Shown piece after piece: positions 15,075 through 23,417 of a stretch of DNA of 64,000 nucleotides. The stretch's first letter is position 1. Each line of letters starts with the position of its first letter. The translations under genes and the position numbers were made by a program. Under the pieces are notes generated by a model, which saw only the letters and a list, made by a program, of their open reading frames with translations, was not told the DNA's origin and did not search any database. Origin of the DNA: RUG572 sp964386385 (GTDB lineage Bacteria; Verrucomicrobiota; Kiritimatiellia; RFP12; UBA1067); contig CAYLRN010000013.1 in assembly GCA_964386385.1 (NCBI GenBank), forward strand, positions 21,603 to 85,602, in the 5' to 3' direction.

Positions 15075-17039
15075 TCATCGCGCAAGCGATTTCAGTTCCC
15101 TTATCTGGTCGCGCAGGAAAGCGGCCCGCTCGAATTCAAGCGCGTCGGCGGCCTCCAACATCTCCGTCTGGAGCGAGGCGATGGTCTCCTGCACATCGCG
15201 CTTCTCCGGCGGAGCGGCGGCGGAGCGGCGCGTCTCCGTCTTCTTCGCCTCGGAATAGACGTAGACGGACTCGTTGATTGCGCGTTTGACGCTCTTCGGC
15301 ACGACGCCGTGCTCGGCGTTGTAGGCGATCTGGCGTTCGCGGTGGTTCTTCGTGATGCGGAGAAGGTCGCGGATGGCGTCGGTCTTGTGGTCGGCGTACA
15401 GCACCACGCGGCCGTTCACGTGGCGGGCGCAGCGGCCCGCGGTCTGGACGAGCGACGTCGTGGAGCGCAGAAAGCCCTCCTTGTCCGCGTCGAGGATGGC
15501 GACGAGGGCCACTTCCGGGAAGTCAAGCCCCTCGCGCAGGAGGTTGATGCCAATCAGGCAGTCGAACTCGCCCTTGCGGAGGCGTCCGAGGATCGCCACC
15601 CGTTCAAGGGCGTCGATGCCGCTGTGGAGGTATTCGACGCGGAGGCCGGTCTCGTGCAGATATGCGGCGAGGTCCTCCGCGCTCCGCTTCGTGAGCGTGG
15701 TGACGAGAATGCGGTCGCCGTTTTCGGCGACCTTGCGGATTTCGGCCATGACGTCGTCGATCTGGTTCTTGAGCGGGCGTATCTCGATTTCGGGGTCAAG
15801 AAGCCCGGTGGGGCGTATGACCTGCTCCGCGACGACGCCGGAGACGGAATACTCGTAGTCGCCGGGCGTGGCGCTGGTGAAGACGACCTGGTTGACCTTG
15901 CCCTCGAACTCGTCGAACGTGAGGGGGCGGTTGTCCTTCGCGCTTGGGAGGCGGAAGCCGTAGTCGACGAGCTTCTGCTTGCGCGCCTGGTCTCCATTGT
16001 ACATGGCGCGCACCTGCGGCACGGCCACGTGGCTCTCGTCCACAATCGTGAGGAAGTCGTCGGGGAAATAGTCCAGAAGGCATTCCGGCGGTTCGCCGGG
16101 GGCGCGTCCGGTGAGCGGGCGGGAGTAGTTCTCGATGCCGTTGCAGTAGCCGAGTTCGCGCATCATCTCTATGTCGTATTCCGTGCGCTCCCGGATGCGC
16201 TGGGCCTCGAGGTACTTCCCCTCGCGCTCGAAGAAGGCGAGGCGTTCGCGCAGTTCGGCCTCGATGCGGGCGTATGCGGCCTCCATCCTGTCCTTCGGCA
16301 TGACGAACTGCCTGGCGGGCGTGATGACGGCGGCGGGCATGGAGACGCCGACATGGAAGTCCGGCAGGGAAATCGCGTGGATGGAGTCGATCTCGTCGCC
16401 GAAGAACTCCACGCGGACGCCGTCGGTGGCGTAGGCCGGGAAGACGTCCACGACGTCGCCGCGGACGCGGAAGCTGCCGGGGGAGCAGTCGACGTCGTTG
16501 CGCGCGTACTGCGCGGCGACAAGACGGTCCACGAGGTCGCCGCGCCCGCAGGCGTCGCCGACGGAGAACTTCACCGCCAGGTTGCGGTATTCGGTGGACT
16601 CGCCGAGGCCGTATATGCAGCTGACGCTGGCGACGACGATGACGTCGCGCCGGGCGATGAGCGCGTTGGTGGCGGCGAGGCGGTAGCGCTCGATCTCCTC
16701 GTTGACGGCGGCGTCCTTCTCGATGTACGTGTCCGTCTGCGGAATGTACGCCTCCGGCTGGTAGTAGTCGTAGTACGAGATGAAGTACTCGACCGCGTTC
16801 TCCGGGAAGAACGTCTTCAATTCGGCGAAGAGCTGCGCGGCGAGGGTCTTGTTGTGGCTCAAGATCAGCGTGGGACGGTTCCAGCGCCGGATGACGTTCG
16901 CCATCGTGAACGTCTTCCCGCTGCCGGTCACGCCCTGCAGGACAAGGCGGCGGTGGCCGTCCTCAAGCCCCCTGACGATTCTGTCTATCGCCTCCGGCTG
17001 GTCGCCGGTGGGGCTGTACGGCGCGACGAGCTTGAACAT
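15075..17039 (-). CDS. uvrB: Excinuclease ABC subunit B
   Basis: DNA-damage recognition helicase-like subunit of nucleotide excision repair, about 654 residues. The start region MFKLVAPYSPTGDQPEAI, Walker A GVTGSGKTFT, the beta-hairpin YYDYYQPEAYIP, the DESH box (VDESHVAVPQ), the helicase motif QTAGRCARH and a C-terminal UVR segment (ALEFERAAFLRDQI) are all present. In-frame GTG codons at 17045 and 17054 are alternative starts; the former has GGGGAG at eight bases. The TGA of kef overlaps the GTG at 17054, so translation of the two genes is probably coupled. Confidence 0.97.
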   Translation of the reverse strand: MFKLVAPYSPTGDQPEAIDRIVRGLEDGHRRLVLQGVTGSGKTFTMANVIRRWNRPTLILSHNKTLAAQLFAELKTFFPENAVEYFISYYDYYQPEAYIPQTDTYIEKDAAVNEEIERYRLAATNALIARRDVIVVASVSCIYGLGESTEYRNLAVKFSVGDACGRGDLVDRLVAAQYARNDVDCSPGSFRVRGDVVDVFPAYATDGVRVEFFGDEIDSIHAISLPDFHVGVSMPAAVITPARQFVMPKDRMEAAYARIEAELRERLAFFEREGKYLEAQRIRERTEYDIEMMRELGYCNGIENYSRPLTGRAPGEPPECLLDYFPDDFLTIVDESHVAVPQVRAMYNGDQARKQKLVDYGFRLPSAKDNRPLTFDEFEGKVNQVVFTSATPGDYEYSVSGVVAEQVIRPTGLLDPEIEIRPLKNQIDDVMAEIRKVAENGDRILVTTLTKRSAEDLAAYLHETGLRVEYLHSGIDALERVAILGRLRKGEFDCLIGINLLREGLDFPEVALVAILDADKEGFLRSTTSLVQTAGRCARHVNGRVVLYADHKTDAIRDLLRITKNHRERQIAYNAEHGVVPKSVKRAINESVYVYSEAKKTETRRSAAAPPEKRDVQETIASLQTEMLEAADALEFERAAFLRDQIRELKSLAR

Positions 17040-17050
17040 TCCCACGCGGA

Positions 17051-19102
17051 TCACTCCCCGGCGGGCAGGGACAGAAGGTTCTTGCACGCCTCCATCTGCG
17101 ACGGGTTGCCGATCGCCACCACGACGTCGCCGGGGGCGAACTGCCATGACGGGGACGGGTTGCGGTTGTGGTCGCCGTCGCGGACGACGTCCACCACGCT
17201 GGCACCGGTCCTGGCGCGGATGTCAAGCGACTTCACCGTCTCGCCGACCGCGCGGAAGCCCTCCTTCACGACGAGCTCGATGTAGTAGTCGTGCGGGACG
17301 GTAGGCAGCGCGGCGGCGGATTCCGGTCTGCGCGCGCGGCGGGCGCGGCGCTTCTCGGCGGCGAGAGCCTCCTTGAAGCGGTAGCCGGCCGCGCGTCCGA
17401 CGCGCCTGAAGCGCTTCCATCCGAGTACGCCGATTAGCGCGAGGAGTATTATGACGGCGACCTGCGCCCAGGGCTCGTTCGGCATGAGATGCACGTTCAG
17501 GAGGACGATTTCGGCGAACGAGAGCGTGAGGACTGTCGCAACCACGACGCCGACGACCAGCTGGCGCACGGCGATCTGCCAGCGCTTCGGCGAGCGCGTC
17601 CCGCCGGTGAGCACGAACCCGACGTCGCGTCCGAGCGAACGCGCCATCATGGCGATCGGCGCCAGAAGGGAGATGCACACCCCGTTCGCGGCCAGGCAGA
17701 AGAACACGCGCTTGTGCGCCTCGAAGAACGGGGAGAACTTCGTGTAGTCCTGTCCGTTCAGGACGGACGCCACGACGGCTATGCACAGGTTAAGCGCGGC
17801 GAAGACGCCAAGCCACCCGATGCGGCTGTTGAGGTGCTTCTGCAGCTGAGACGGGACGGCGGCGGTGCGGAAGCGCATGAGCCAGTCCTGATAGGCGGAA
17901 AGCCAGCCGCGGATGCGCGCCGGCTGATGCGCCTCCGCCCACGAGCCCACTCGGTCGGAGACCTTGAGCATTACGGGGTTGAGGCACGTCGTGACGAGCG
18001 AGACGCCGACGACGATCTGGTACATGGGGCTTGCCTTGTCGCCGGTGAGCGTGATGTACATGAGGGCCACCATGTAGGCGAACTCGCCGATCTGGGCGAG
18101 GCCGAAGCCGGTCTGTATCGCGTCCTTTACCTTCTGTCCGGTGAGGATGGACATGATGAAGCAGTTGCCGCCCTTCCCCAGGATGACGATGGCGGTGAGG
18201 GCGAGGATCGCAGGCAGGTTCCTCCAGCACGCGGCGGGGTCGACGAGAAGTCCGATCGTCACGAAGAAGACGGCCGCGAACATGCTGCGCAGGGGCGCGG
18301 CAAGCTCGTGGAGGCGCTCGCGCACGTCGCTGGACGCTCCGAGGATGCCGACGAGGAACGCGCCGATGGCGAGCGAGTAGTCGAACTTGAACGCGATGAA
18401 CGAGACGAGGAAGCAGCAGCCGAGCAGCGTCAGCAGCAGGGCCTCGTCGTCGTGCATCTCCGCCACGCGGTTCAGGAGGCGCGGCACAAGGACAAGCCCG
18501 ATCACGAGCACGGCGACGAAGAAGACCGCAAGGCCGCCGAGGGAAAGCCCCACGGCGCCCATGTTCATGCCGTTGCCGTGCGCGACGCCCGTTATGAGCG
18601 CGATCACGGCCACGCACAGGATGTCCTCGAAGATCGTCGTGCCGAATATGTACCTGACGAACGGGCGGTCAGTCCACTTCATCTCCTCGATCGTCTTGGC
18701 GAGAAGCGTCGTGGCGGAGTCGCATATCGCCGCTCCGAGGAAGAGGCTCGGCACGTACCCCCAGCCCAGGAACTTGTGCCCGACGGTGTATCCGAACCAG
18801 ATCATCATCATGGAATCGAACAGCGCGGTCGGGACGACGACGTGCTTCACCTTCTTCATGTCGCCCGCGCTGAACTCAAGCCCGAGCGTGAACATGAGAA
18901 ACACGATTCCAAGCTGGCCGATCGTGCCGATCGACTTCGGGTCCACCAGGAACGACCCGCCCCAGGTGTGCTCGCTCAGCAGGACGCCCGCCAGCAGGTA
19001 GCCGATCACCTTCGGCCACCGGAAGCGGGAGAAGACGACGGAGACGCCTCCCACGACCGCCATCAGGACGGCCAGGTCCTGGAAGAACGCGCTTTCCGTC
19101 AT
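17051..19102 (-). CDS. CPA2-family cation/proton antiporter (Kef-like) with C-terminal TrkA_C domain
   Basis: 683 residues. About a dozen hydrophobic helices form the Na+/H+ or K+/H+ exchanger domain (KVIGYLLAGVLLSE, GLEFSAGDMKKVKH, FGLAQIGEFAYMV). Further membrane segments follow. After a basic linker comes a TrkA_C-like domain (ELVVKEGFRAVGETVKSLDI ... FAPGDVVVAIGN). No TrkA_N nucleotide-binding domain is obvious, unlike classic KefB/C. The ion specificity is not deducible. The ATG at 19102 overlaps the metK stop as ATGA. Confidence 0.88.
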   Translation of the reverse strand: MTESAFFQDLAVLMAVVGGVSVVFSRFRWPKVIGYLLAGVLLSEHTWGGSFLVDPKSIGTIGQLGIVFLMFTLGLEFSAGDMKKVKHVVVPTALFDSMMMIWFGYTVGHKFLGWGYVPSLFLGAAICDSATTLLAKTIEEMKWTDRPFVRYIFGTTIFEDILCVAVIALITGVAHGNGMNMGAVGLSLGGLAVFFVAVLVIGLVLVPRLLNRVAEMHDDEALLLTLLGCCFLVSFIAFKFDYSLAIGAFLVGILGASSDVRERLHELAAPLRSMFAAVFFVTIGLLVDPAACWRNLPAILALTAIVILGKGGNCFIMSILTGQKVKDAIQTGFGLAQIGEFAYMVALMYITLTGDKASPMYQIVVGVSLVTTCLNPVMLKVSDRVGSWAEAHQPARIRGWLSAYQDWLMRFRTAAVPSQLQKHLNSRIGWLGVFAALNLCIAVVASVLNGQDYTKFSPFFEAHKRVFFCLAANGVCISLLAPIAMMARSLGRDVGFVLTGGTRSPKRWQIAVRQLVVGVVVATVLTLSFAEIVLLNVHLMPNEPWAQVAVIILLALIGVLGWKRFRRVGRAAGYRFKEALAAEKRRARRARRPESAAALPTVPHDYYIELVVKEGFRAVGETVKSLDIRARTGASVVDVVRDGDHNRNPSPSWQFAPGDVVVAIGNPSQMEACKNLLSLPAGE

Positions 19103-20298
19103 TTCAGGGCCTCCCGCACGGCGTCCGCGCGGTCGATCCTCTCCCACGGGAACGCGGGGTTGCCGAAATGGCCGTAGGCGGCGGTGTCGCGGTAGCGCCA
19201 GCCGTCGGGCGCGGTGAGGCCGAGGGAGCGGATGAGCGAGTACGGGCGGAAGTCGAAGACCTCGCCGGCCATGAGCATGCGCTCGATCGCGGCGTTGCAG
19301 GTCCCGTGCGCCGTTCCGAACGTCTCGACGCAGAAGGAGACCGGCCTGTCCACGCCGATCGCGTAGGCCACCTGGATCTGGCAGCGGTCGGCAAGGCCGG
19401 CCGCGACGACGTTCTTCGCCGCGTAGCGCGCGTAGTAGGCGGCGCTGCGGTCCACCTTCGACGGGTCCTTGCCGGAGAAGGCGCCGCCGCCGTGGGCGGC
19501 CATGCCGCCGTACGTGTCGACGATGATCTTGCGCCCCGTAAGACCGCTGTCGCCCGTCGGTCCGCCCACGACGAACTTCCCGGTGGGGTTCACCATGAAG
19601 CGCGTCTCCGGGGTGAGCAGTTTCGTCTCGGACGCGAGGAAGTCGCGCGCGGCGGCCTCCATCTCGGCGTAGAACCTCTCGCAGGCGCCCTCCTCGGTCG
19701 TCTGGTGCGAGAGGACGACGGTGTCGACCGCCACGGGGACGCCGCCCTCGTAGACGACGGAGAGCTGGCACTTGGAGTCGGGCCTCAACTGGGGCATCGC
19801 GCCGGTCTTGCGCAGCTTCGCGAAATGGCGCAGAAGTTCGTGGGAATGGACGATCGCCGCCGGCATGAACGAGGGCGTCTCGTTCGTCGCGTAGCCGAAC
19901 ATCATGCCCTGGTCGCCGGCGCCCTGGCGCTCGGCCTCTGCGCGGTTGACGCCCTGCGCGATGTCGGGGCTCTGCGAATGGAGGGCGCTAAAGTAGTTGA
20001 AGGTGTCCCAGCTGAAGCCCTCGCACGGACGGTCGTAGCCGATGTCCCTCACCACGTCGCGCGCGATGCCCTGCGCGTCGACCTTCTCAAGGCCGGCCGC
20101 CGTGATTTCGCCCATGTTGACTACGATCCCGGGGCCGCACATCGTCTCGCAGGCCACGTGCGCGCGGGCGTCCGCTGAAAGGCAGGCGTCCAGGATCGCG
20201 TCGGAAATCTGGTCCGCCACCTTGTCCGGATGCCCCTCCGAAACGGATTCCGACGTGAACACGTACCTTGCCGCATCTGCTGCTGCCATCTCTGTCAT
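19099..20298 (-). CDS. metK: S-adenosylmethionine synthetase
   Basis: Makes SAM from methionine and ATP; 399 residues. Signatures: SVSEGHPDKVADQISDAILD (ATP/methionine site), GAGDQGMMFGYATNE, GKFVVGGPTGDSGLTGRKII and GGGAFSGKDPSKVDRSAAY. The start chosen is ATG 20298 after AGAGAG; ATG 20289 is possible. It heads the operon with kef, uvrB and uppP and has a strong promoter and a leader of about 145 nt. Codon use and length are normal. Confidence 0.97.
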   Translation of the reverse strand: MTEMAAADAARYVFTSESVSEGHPDKVADQISDAILDACLSADARAHVACETMCGPGIVVNMGEITAAGLEKVDAQGIARDVVRDIGYDRPCEGFSWDTFNYFSALHSQSPDIAQGVNRAEAERQGAGDQGMMFGYATNETPSFMPAAIVHSHELLRHFAKLRKTGAMPQLRPDSKCQLSVVYEGGVPVAVDTVVLSHQTTEEGACERFYAEMEAAARDFLASETKLLTPETRFMVNPTGKFVVGGPTGDSGLTGRKIIVDTYGGMAAHGGGAFSGKDPSKVDRSAAYYARYAAKNVVAAGLADRCQIQVAYAIGVDRPVSFCVETFGTAHGTCNAAIERMLMAGEVFDFRPYSLIRSLGLTAPDGWRYRDTAAYGHFGNPAFPWERIDRADAVREALK

Positions 20299-20443
20299 CT
20301 CTCTTTCTTCGTACTTGCGAAGCGCATCTTGGAAAACCGCGCCCGCCGACGGGCGGACCTGGCCCTTCTTCCCAAACCACCGCGGCGTTTCCGCTCGGTT
20401 GGCGCGGACGCACCTGCGCCCGCTTCCTGATGCTTTCGAATTG
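20299..20443 (-). promoter_or_regulatory. Long structured 5' leader of metK
   Basis: The promoter at 20450-20478 predicts a 145-nt untranslated leader. It contains GC-rich hairpins such as GCG-GAAA-CGC and CCGCC-CGTC-GGCGG; the latter is followed within a few bases by TTTT. metK leaders in many bacteria carry SAM-sensing RNAs. No S-box, SAM-II or SAM-IV core was recognised, so any riboswitch role is inference. Confidence 0.4.
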
Positions 20444-20449
20444 GGCGGG

Positions 20450-20478
20450 ATTCTAGCAAAAGCGCACAGTCGGGTCAA
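20450..20478 (-). promoter_or_regulatory. Promoter of the metK operon
   Basis: Minus-strand -35 TTGACC (20478-20473), 17-bp spacer, -10 TAGAAT (20455-20450). Confidence 0.8.
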
Positions 20479-20562
20479 CCCGTCTCGCGCATAAAAAAGC
20501 AGGGGGGCGAAAGGAGCGGAAAGCCCCTTCGAAACATTTTCGGATTTTACCCCTTCCAACCC

Positions 20563-20591
20563 TTGCGCCCCCGCCGATCTTTCGCTATAAT
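20563..20591 (+). promoter_or_regulatory. Promoter of the pilB-pilT-pilB genes
   Basis: -35 TTGCGC (20563-20568), 17-bp spacer, perfect -10 TATAAT (20586-20591). The predicted start near 20598 lies about eight bases before the ATG at 20606, with no Shine-Dalgarno sequence, so the mRNA is nearly leaderless. Confidence 0.75.
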
Positions 20592-20605
20592 CGCGCCTAG
20601 CCAAC

Positions 20606-22270
20606 ATGACTTCAAATGACGAATACGTATTGCAGCTCCTTCGAGAGAAGGGCTATGTAAACGCCGAACAGATCGACGTCGCCTCCCAGGCGATGCGCGA
20701 AGGCAACGAGACGACGCTTGACGTGCTCGTCGCGTCCGGCGTTCTAACGGAGGACGACGTTCTGGGCGTCATCGCCGACGAGTTCGGCATGAAGTACGTG
20801 AGCGTGGACCCCTCCGCCGTCGACCCCGAGGTCGCCAAGGAGATCACCTCCGAAATCGCGCGCAAGTACGGCGTCGTCCCGGTAATGAAGGACGCCGACT
20901 CCGTGACGGTGCTCCTTTCCGACCCGATGGGGTACGACGCAGTGGACTCTCTGCGCTACGTCCTGCACGGACGCGACGTCCAGGCCATGCTCGCCCCCTC
21001 GGAGGAGGTCAAGGCGCTGATGGAGAAGTTCTACCCGTCCGGGGCGGAGCAGATCACGACGCGCGACGACGACGGGTACGGCGGGGACGAGGACGCGGCC
21101 GGCGACGACGCGCCCGTGATCAGGCTGTGCGGGCTGATCCTATCGAACGCCATCAAGATGAAGGCGTCCGACATCCACCTGGAGCCGATGGAGAAGGAGT
21201 TCCGCGTCCGCTACCGCATCGACGGCGCGCTGCGCAAGATGGAGTCGCCGCCGAAGCGCCTCCAGGGCGCGATCATCTCCCGCTTCAAGATCATGGCGAA
21301 GATCAAGATCTCCGAGAAGCGCATACCGCAGGACGGACGCATCCAGGTGAACGTGGGCGGCCGCGATCTCGACCTCCGCGTCTCGACGGTGCCGACGAAC
21401 CACGGCGAGTCGATCGTCATGCGTATTCTCGACAAGTCGAACCTCTCGCTCGGCCTCCCCCAGCTCGGCTTCCTCTCGGACGACCAGAACAAGTTCGAGC
21501 GCTTCATCCACCTCTCCGACGGCGTGGTGCTCGTCACGGGGCCTACCGGCTCCGGAAAGTCCACCACCCTATACGCCGCGCTCGGGCAGATCAACACGCC
21601 GGACAAGAAGCTCATCACGGTCGAGGACCCCGTCGAATACCAGATGAGCGGCATCAACCAGGTGCAGGTGAACCGCGACGTCGGCCTCGACTTCTCGGCC
21701 GCCCTCCGCTCGATCCTGCGACAGGCCCCGAACATCGTGATGATCGGAGAAATCCGCGATTCGGAAACGGCCGACATCGCAATGGAGGCGTCGCTCACGG
21801 GCCACCTCGTGTTCTCCACCCTCCACACGAACGACGCGCCGTCCGCCGTCACCCGTCTTACGGACATGGGCGTCAAGCCCTTCCTCGTCGCGTCCGCCGT
21901 CCGCGCCGTCCTCGCCCAGCGCCTCGTGCGCGCAATCTGCGTCAACTGCAAGGAGGAGTACACGCCGACGGAACGCGACCTGAAGATGCTCGGCTCCATC
22001 GCCAAGACGATTCCAGAGCACATGTACGTAGGCAAGGGCTGCGCCAAGTGCAACGGCGGATACAAGGGACGAAAGGGAATCTTCGAGATCTTCGAAGTCG
22101 ACGACACCATCCAGCGCCTCATCTTCGACCACGCCCCCTCCACCGTCCTGCGCGAACGCGCGCGGGAAATGGGGATGCGGACGCTGCGCGAGGACGGGAT
22201 GCTCAAGGTCGCGTCCGGCATGACGTCCCTCCGGGAAGTCCTGCAGGCGACGATGGGCGACGCGGACTGA
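20606..22270 (+). CDS. pilB: GspE/PilB-type assembly ATPase
   Basis: Hexameric cytoplasmic ATPase powering type IV pilus or type II secretion assembly; 554 residues. N-terminal MshEN-like region (YVLQLLREKGYVNAEQID). ATPase core with Walker A GPTGSGKSTT (about residue 313), Asp box LITVEDPVEYQM, Walker B IVMIGEIRDSET and His box STLHTNDAPS. A C-terminal four-Cys zinc site follows (CVNC ... CAKCNGGYKGRKG). It is the first of three linked motor genes. Confidence 0.92.
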   Translation: MTSNDEYVLQLLREKGYVNAEQIDVASQAMREGNETTLDVLVASGVLTEDDVLGVIADEFGMKYVSVDPSAVDPEVAKEITSEIARKYGVVPVMKDADSVTVLLSDPMGYDAVDSLRYVLHGRDVQAMLAPSEEVKALMEKFYPSGAEQITTRDDDGYGGDEDAAGDDAPVIRLCGLILSNAIKMKASDIHLEPMEKEFRVRYRIDGALRKMESPPKRLQGAIISRFKIMAKIKISEKRIPQDGRIQVNVGGRDLDLRVSTVPTNHGESIVMRILDKSNLSLGLPQLGFLSDDQNKFERFIHLSDGVVLVTGPTGSGKSTTLYAALGQINTPDKKLITVEDPVEYQMSGINQVQVNRDVGLDFSAALRSILRQAPNIVMIGEIRDSETADIAMEASLTGHLVFSTLHTNDAPSAVTRLTDMGVKPFLVASAVRAVLAQRLVRAICVNCKEEYTPTERDLKMLGSIAKTIPEHMYVGKGCAKCNGGYKGRKGIFEIFEVDDTIQRLIFDHAPSTVLRERAREMGMRTLREDGMLKVASGMTSLREVLQATMGDAD

Positions 22271-22322
22271 CTTGAAATGCGGGCGGCCGCGCTGCGATTG
22301 CCGCCACGGAAAGGAATCGACC

Positions 22323-23417
22323 ATGGCCACTGACATCACGATGAAGGACCTCCTGCAGGCGACCATCGACGAGGGCGCCTCCGACCTGCACGTGCGGGCG
22401 CTCATGCCCCCGGAACTGCGCGTCCACGGCGAACTCGTGGCGATCGCCGACGAGGCGTTCACCGACGAGGACACCTACAAGCTCTGCACGGAGATCATGA
22501 CGCCGGAGCAGATCAGGGAAGTCGAGGAAAAGGGCGGCGCGGACTTCGCCGTGTCGCACGACGACGGCACCCGCTTCCGCGTGTCCGTCTTCAAGGAGCG
22601 CAAGCGCTGGGGCTGCGTCCTGCGAATGATTCCCTCCAAACTCCTCACCCTGGAGCAGATCGGCCTCCCTGAGACCGTCAAGGAACTTCTCTTCAAGCCG
22701 CGCGGACTCATCCTCGTGACGGGCCCCACCGGCTCCGGAAAGTCCACCACCCTCGCCTCGATGCTCGACGTCATCAACCAGGAGCGCGGCGTCCACATCA
22801 TCACGATCGAGGACCCGATCGAATTCTACCACTCCTCCAAGAAGTCGCTTGTCACCCAGCGCGAAGTCGGCGCGGACGTCCCCTCGTTCGCCGAGGCCAT
22901 CCGCCGCGCACTCCGCCAGGACCCCGACGTCATCCTCGTCGGCGAAATGCGCGACCTGGAGACGATCGGCGCGGCAATCTCCGCCGCCGAAACCGGCCAC
23001 CTCGTCTTCGGAACCCTGCACACCACCGGCGCCGCCGAGACGATCGACCGAATCGTCGACGCCTTCCCGACCGACCAGCAGGAGCAGGTCCGCACCCAGC
23101 TTTCCGTCGGCCTCCAGGCCGTCATCTCCCAGATCCTCCTGCCGAAACTCGGCCCCGACGGGCAGGTCCACGGCCGCGTCGCGGCGTTCGAGATCATGCT
23201 CGCAACGCCGTCCATCCGCAGCCGCATCCGCGACAACAAGACGTTCCAGATCCGCTCCGACATCCAGACCGGCGCAAAGTACGGCATGGTCACGCTCGAC
23301 ACCTGCCTGATGGAACACTACAGGAACGGTCTCATCAGCTACGACGAGCTCATCACGAAGAGCCAGGACCCCGACACGGTCGTCGCGAAGCTCAGGGAAG
23401 AAATGGGGCAGCGCTAA
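22323..23417 (+). CDS. pilT: Twitching-motility retraction ATPase PilT
   Basis: Pilus retraction motor, 364 residues, normal for PilT. N-terminal PAS-like part (GASDLHVRALMPPELRVHGE), Walker A GPTGSGKSTT, Asp box ITIEDPIEF, Walker B VILVGEMRDLET and His box GTLHTTGAAETIDRIVD. No zinc-site cysteines, as expected. ATG 22323 follows GGAAAGGA at good spacing. It lies 52 bases after pilB and directly abuts the next gene (TAA then ATG). PilT beside PilB favours a type IV pilus over type II secretion. Confidence 0.94.
   Translation: MATDITMKDLLQATIDEGASDLHVRALMPPELRVHGELVAIADEAFTDEDTYKLCTEIMTPEQIREVEEKGGADFAVSHDDGTRFRVSVFKERKRWGCVLRMIPSKLLTLEQIGLPETVKELLFKPRGLILVTGPTGSGKSTTLASMLDVINQERGVHIITIEDPIEFYHSSKKSLVTQREVGADVPSFAEAIRRALRQDPDVILVGEMRDLETIGAAISAAETGHLVFGTLHTTGAAETIDRIVDAFPTDQQEQVRTQLSVGLQAVISQILLPKLGPDGQVHGRVAAFEIMLATPSIRSRIRDNKTFQIRSDIQTGAKYGMVTLDTCLMEHYRNGLISYDELITKSQDPDTVVAKLREEMGQR

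Noticed and set aside
17054..19771. One very long frame joining kef to upstream sequence
   Set aside because: The part above 19102 is a shifted frame of metK; the membrane protein starts at ATG 19102 by ATGA overlap.
20299..20443. S-box or SAM-IV riboswitch
   Set aside because: The conserved core sequences of these classes could not be found; only an unassigned structured leader is claimed.
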